From NCBI RefSeq assembly GCF_002009015.1, contig NZ_LZDE01000312.1:1-33995 (forward strand): a stretch of 33,995 nt of DNA. Direction: 5' to 3'. The notes beneath the pieces were generated by a model. That model saw nothing but the letters and a program-made list of their open reading frames with translations. It was not told the DNA's origin and searched no databases. Below, one piece after another: positions 31,821 to 33,995 of the stretch (position 1 is the stretch's first letter; every line of letters begins with the position of its first letter). The position numbers were made by a program, and so were the translations under genes. The stretch is from Microbulbifer mangrovi (GTDB taxonomy: Bacteria; Pseudomonadota; Gammaproteobacteria; Pseudomonadales; Cellvibrionaceae).

Positions 31821-33707
31821 ATGGCGAATTATTCCGCAGAAGATATCGAGGTATTGACGGGACTGGACCCGGTGAAAAAACGTCCGGGGATGTACACCGA
31901 GACCACCCGTCCCAACCACCTGGCCCAGGAAGTCATCGACAACAGCGTCGACGAAGCCCTCGCCGGCCACGCCAAGAAAATCGAGGTGGTACTGCACAAG
32001 GACCACTCCCTGTCCGTCAGCGACGACGGCCGCGGCATGCCGGTGGATATCCATCCGGAGCAGGGGCGTCCGGGGGTGGAGGTAATCCTGTCCACCCTGC
32101 ACGCGGGTGGCAAATTCTCCAAGAACAACTACCAGTTTTCCGGTGGTCTGCACGGGGTGGGTGTTTCGGTCGTAAACGCCCTGTCGAATGTGCTGGAAGT
32201 GACCATCCAGCGGGATGGCAAGGTACATCGCATTGGTTTCCAGAATGGCGACAAAGCCTCGGATCTGGAAGTTGTGGGCGAGTGTGGCAAGCGCACTACC
32301 GGTACCAGCGTGCGCTTCCTGCCGAACCCGAAGTATTTCGACTCCCACAAGTTTTCCGTACCGCGCCTGCGCCACCTGCTGCGCGCCAAGGCGGTACTCT
32401 GCCCGGGCCTGAACGTCACCTTCATCAATGAGCAGGACGGCGAGTCGGACCAGTGGTATTACGAAGACGGCCTGAAAGATTATCTGGCCGCGTCCAACCA
32501 GGGCTGGGAAGTGCTACCGGCGGAGCCTTTTATCGGCAACTTTTCCGCGGAGACCGAGGCGGCGGACTGGGCCGTGCAATGGCTGCCGGAAGGCGGCGAG
32601 GTCACCGTAGAATCCTATGTGAACCTTATTCCCACTGCCCAGGGCGGTACCCACGTCAATGGCCTGCGCGCTGGCCTGCTGGACGCCATGCGCGAGTACT
32701 GCGAGATCCGCAACCTGCTGCCGCGTGGGGTCAAACTGGGGCCAGAGGATATCTGGAACCAGTGCTCCTACGTGCTCTCCGCCAAACTGGCAGACCCGCA
32801 ATTCTCCGGGCAGACCAAGGAACGCCTCAGCTCCCGCGAGGCCACCGCATTTATTTCCGGTGTGGCCAAGGACGCCTTCGGCCTGTGGCTCAACCAGCAC
32901 ACCGAGGATGGCGACAAGCTCGCCGAGCTGTGTATCAGCAATGCGCAGAAACGCCTGCGCTCCGCGAAAAAAGTCGCGCGTAAAAAGGTTACCCAGGGCC
33001 CGGCGCTGCCCGGCAAGCTCGCCGACTGCTCCAGTGGCGATACCAGCCGCTCCGAACTGTTCCTGGTGGAAGGGGACTCGGCCGGCGGTTCCGCCAAACA
33101 GGCGCGCGATCGCGAATTCCAGGCCATCATGCCCCTGCGCGGCAAGATCCTGAATACGTGGGAAGTGGACTCCAACGAGATCCTCGCCAGCCAGGAAGTT
33201 CATGACATCGCCGTTGCCCTTGGCGTCGATCCCGGCAGTGATAACCTGGAAGGCCTGCGCTACAACAAGATCTGTATCCTCGCGGACGCCGACTCCGACG
33301 GCCTGCACATCGCCACCCTGCTGTGCGCGCTGTTCCTGCGCCACTTCCGCCCGCTGGTTACCAACGGCCATGTCTACGTTGCCATGCCACCGCTGTTCCG
33401 TATTGATATCGGTAAAGAGGTGTACTACGCGCTGGATGATGCCGAGCGCCAGGGAATCCTCGATCGTATTGCCGCAGAGAAAAAGAAGGGCAAGATTCAG
33501 GTCACCCGATTCAAGGGCCTCGGCGAGATGAACCCGCTACAGTTGCGGGAGACCACCATGGACCCGAACACCCGCCGTCTTGTACAGCTGTATATCGATG
33601 CCGGCGATGACAGCAATCAACTGCTCGACATGTTACTAGCCAAGAAACGCTCCGGGGACCGGAAGCAATGGCTGGAGAGCAAGGGCAACCTTGCCGAAGT
33701 CAGCTGA
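31821..33707 (+). CDS. parE: DNA topoisomerase IV subunit B
   Basis: ATPase subunit of topoisomerase IV, which with ParC decatenates daughter chromosomes. 628 residues, typical of ParE (GyrB is about 800). GHKL ATPase motifs are QEVIDNSVDEALAGHAKK, SDDGRGMPVD and GGLHGVGVSVVNALSN. The transducer Lys is in the region of QTKERLSSREA. The TOPRIM motifs are FLVEGDSAGGSAKQARDR and LADADSDGLHIATLL. The C-terminus FKGLGEMNPLQLRETTMDP is the family signature. ParE rather than GyrB is supported by length and by the yqiA neighbourhood. It starts 66 bp after yqiA and ends with a good terminator; parC is not within the window. Confidence 0.97.
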   Translation: MANYSAEDIEVLTGLDPVKKRPGMYTETTRPNHLAQEVIDNSVDEALAGHAKKIEVVLHKDHSLSVSDDGRGMPVDIHPEQGRPGVEVILSTLHAGGKFSKNNYQFSGGLHGVGVSVVNALSNVLEVTIQRDGKVHRIGFQNGDKASDLEVVGECGKRTTGTSVRFLPNPKYFDSHKFSVPRLRHLLRAKAVLCPGLNVTFINEQDGESDQWYYEDGLKDYLAASNQGWEVLPAEPFIGNFSAETEAADWAVQWLPEGGEVTVESYVNLIPTAQGGTHVNGLRAGLLDAMREYCEIRNLLPRGVKLGPEDIWNQCSYVLSAKLADPQFSGQTKERLSSREATAFISGVAKDAFGLWLNQHTEDGDKLAELCISNAQKRLRSAKKVARKKVTQGPALPGKLADCSSGDTSRSELFLVEGDSAGGSAKQARDREFQAIMPLRGKILNTWEVDSNEILASQEVHDIAVALGVDPGSDNLEGLRYNKICILADADSDGLHIATLLCALFLRHFRPLVTNGHVYVAMPPLFRIDIGKEVYYALDDAERQGILDRIAAEKKKGKIQVTRFKGLGEMNPLQLRETTMDPNTRRLVQLYIDAGDDSNQLLDMLLAKKRSGDRKQWLESKGNLAEVS

Positions 33708-33709
33708 AT

Positions 33710-33737
33710 ACAAAGCCCCGCCATGCGGGGCTTTGTT
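33710..33737 (+). terminator. Rho-independent terminator after parE
   Basis: A perfect 12-bp inverted repeat, ACAAAGCCCCGC (33710-33721) and GCGGGGCTTTGT (33725-33736), with a 3-nt loop, then TTGTT. It directly follows the parE stop. Confidence 0.88.
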
Positions 33738-33870
33738 GTTCATGCAGATCGGAAATTTACTCTGAGCAATTGGCGCATGGTGGTGCCGACATTGCTTGGA
33801 TTTCGGCTGTATTCGAAAGGAAATCTGACCTGCGTATGACTGAAAAAACGCTGAATGGGAATAAAAGTTA

Positions 33871-33981
33871 TGCCTAGATATAGTCATTTAGGCGGGGCAA
33901 GAGACATGGCTATATGTAGGCATAATGCCTAAATGTAGATATCTTCTGCCTAGATGTAGGCATTATGCCTATATCTGGAGC
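33871..33981. repeat. Array of near-palindromic 16-bp sites, TGCCTA-N4-TAGGCA
   Basis: Five ordered copies start at 33871, 33907, 33926, 33947 and 33966. The copy at 33947-33962 is a perfect palindrome with spacer GATG. 33907-33922 is TGGCTA-TATG-TAGGCA. 33926-33941, 33871-33886 and 33966-33981 have degenerate right halves, and an isolated TAGGC half-site lies at 33889-33893. Four sites are spaced 19-21 bp apart, about two helical turns. The surrounding 230 bp are AT-rich compared with the rest of the window and have no gene. It may be an operator array for a gene beyond the window edge. Confidence 0.75.
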
Positions 33982-33995
33982 TTTTGAATAAAACT

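Noticed and set aside
33668-33877. 69-codon frame after parE
   Set aside because: It starts inside parE, runs through the terminator hairpin and shows no family resemblance; probably non-coding.
33871-33981. CRISPR array interpretation of the terminal repeats
   Set aside because: Repeats are 16 bp, degenerate, palindromic and separated by only a few bases; there are no unique spacers of CRISPR length and no cas genes in view.

Overview
The window looks like a chromosomal segment of a GC-rich gammaproteobacterium. The gene order glnE-ilvE-LPS core genes recalls Pseudomonas, and tolC / nudF / DUF1249 / cpdA / yqiA / parE is the order known from Escherichia coli. The glycosyltransferase types, the hairpin repeat elements and the six-MCE-domain protein suggest a marine lineage such as Microbulbifer/Cellvibrionales. 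That placement is an inference made without any database search.

Layout. 1-738 is the C-terminal part of a GspE/PulE-type secretion or pilus ATPase. 921-3800 is glnE and 3992-4948 is ilvE; a REP-like palindromic element lies between them. 5132-20716 is a mosaic, frequently strand-switching lipopolysaccharide (LPS) core region. It holds several glycosyltransferases of GT-A and GT-B type, UDP-glucose dehydrogenase, two ELM1-family proteins, a 2OG-Fe(II) oxygenase, a Wzy/WaaL-type membrane protein, the Kdo transferase WaaA, a Kdo-kinase-like protein and a UDP-glucuronate 4-epimerase-like protein. No recognisable heptosyltransferase is present. 20882-22390 is tolC, transcribed leftward. 22859-26597 is an operon of two half-length PqiA/LetA membrane proteins and a PqiB/LetB-type protein with six MCE repeats. 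Two DUF4136-type lipoproteins follow. From 27921 the conserved block resumes: nudF, DUF1249, cpdA, an extra lipoprotein, yqiA and parE. The window ends in a short AT-rich non-coding stretch with an ordered array of near-palindromic 16-bp sites.

How the genes fit together. Most of the window concerns the cell envelope. Ugd plus the epimerase would supply UDP-glucuronate and UDP-galacturonate. WaaA and the Kdo kinase would build a phosphorylated Kdo inner core. The glycosyltransferases, ELM1 proteins and oxygenase would extend and modify it, and the WaaL/Wzy-like protein would ligate or polymerise glycan. TolC and the MCE operon add outer-membrane efflux and inter-membrane lipid transport. The rest is housekeeping: nitrogen control (glnE), branched-chain amino acids (ilvE), ADP-ribose turnover (nudF), cAMP turnover (cpdA) and chromosome decatenation (parE).

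The most unusual items are the operator- or iteron-like array at 33871-33981, the six-MCE protein with split PqiA partners and trailing lipoproteins, the 113-bp hairpin element at 6083-6195, the 17-codon internal duplication in WaaA, and a core-LPS gene set with a Kdo kinase but no visible heptosyltransferases.
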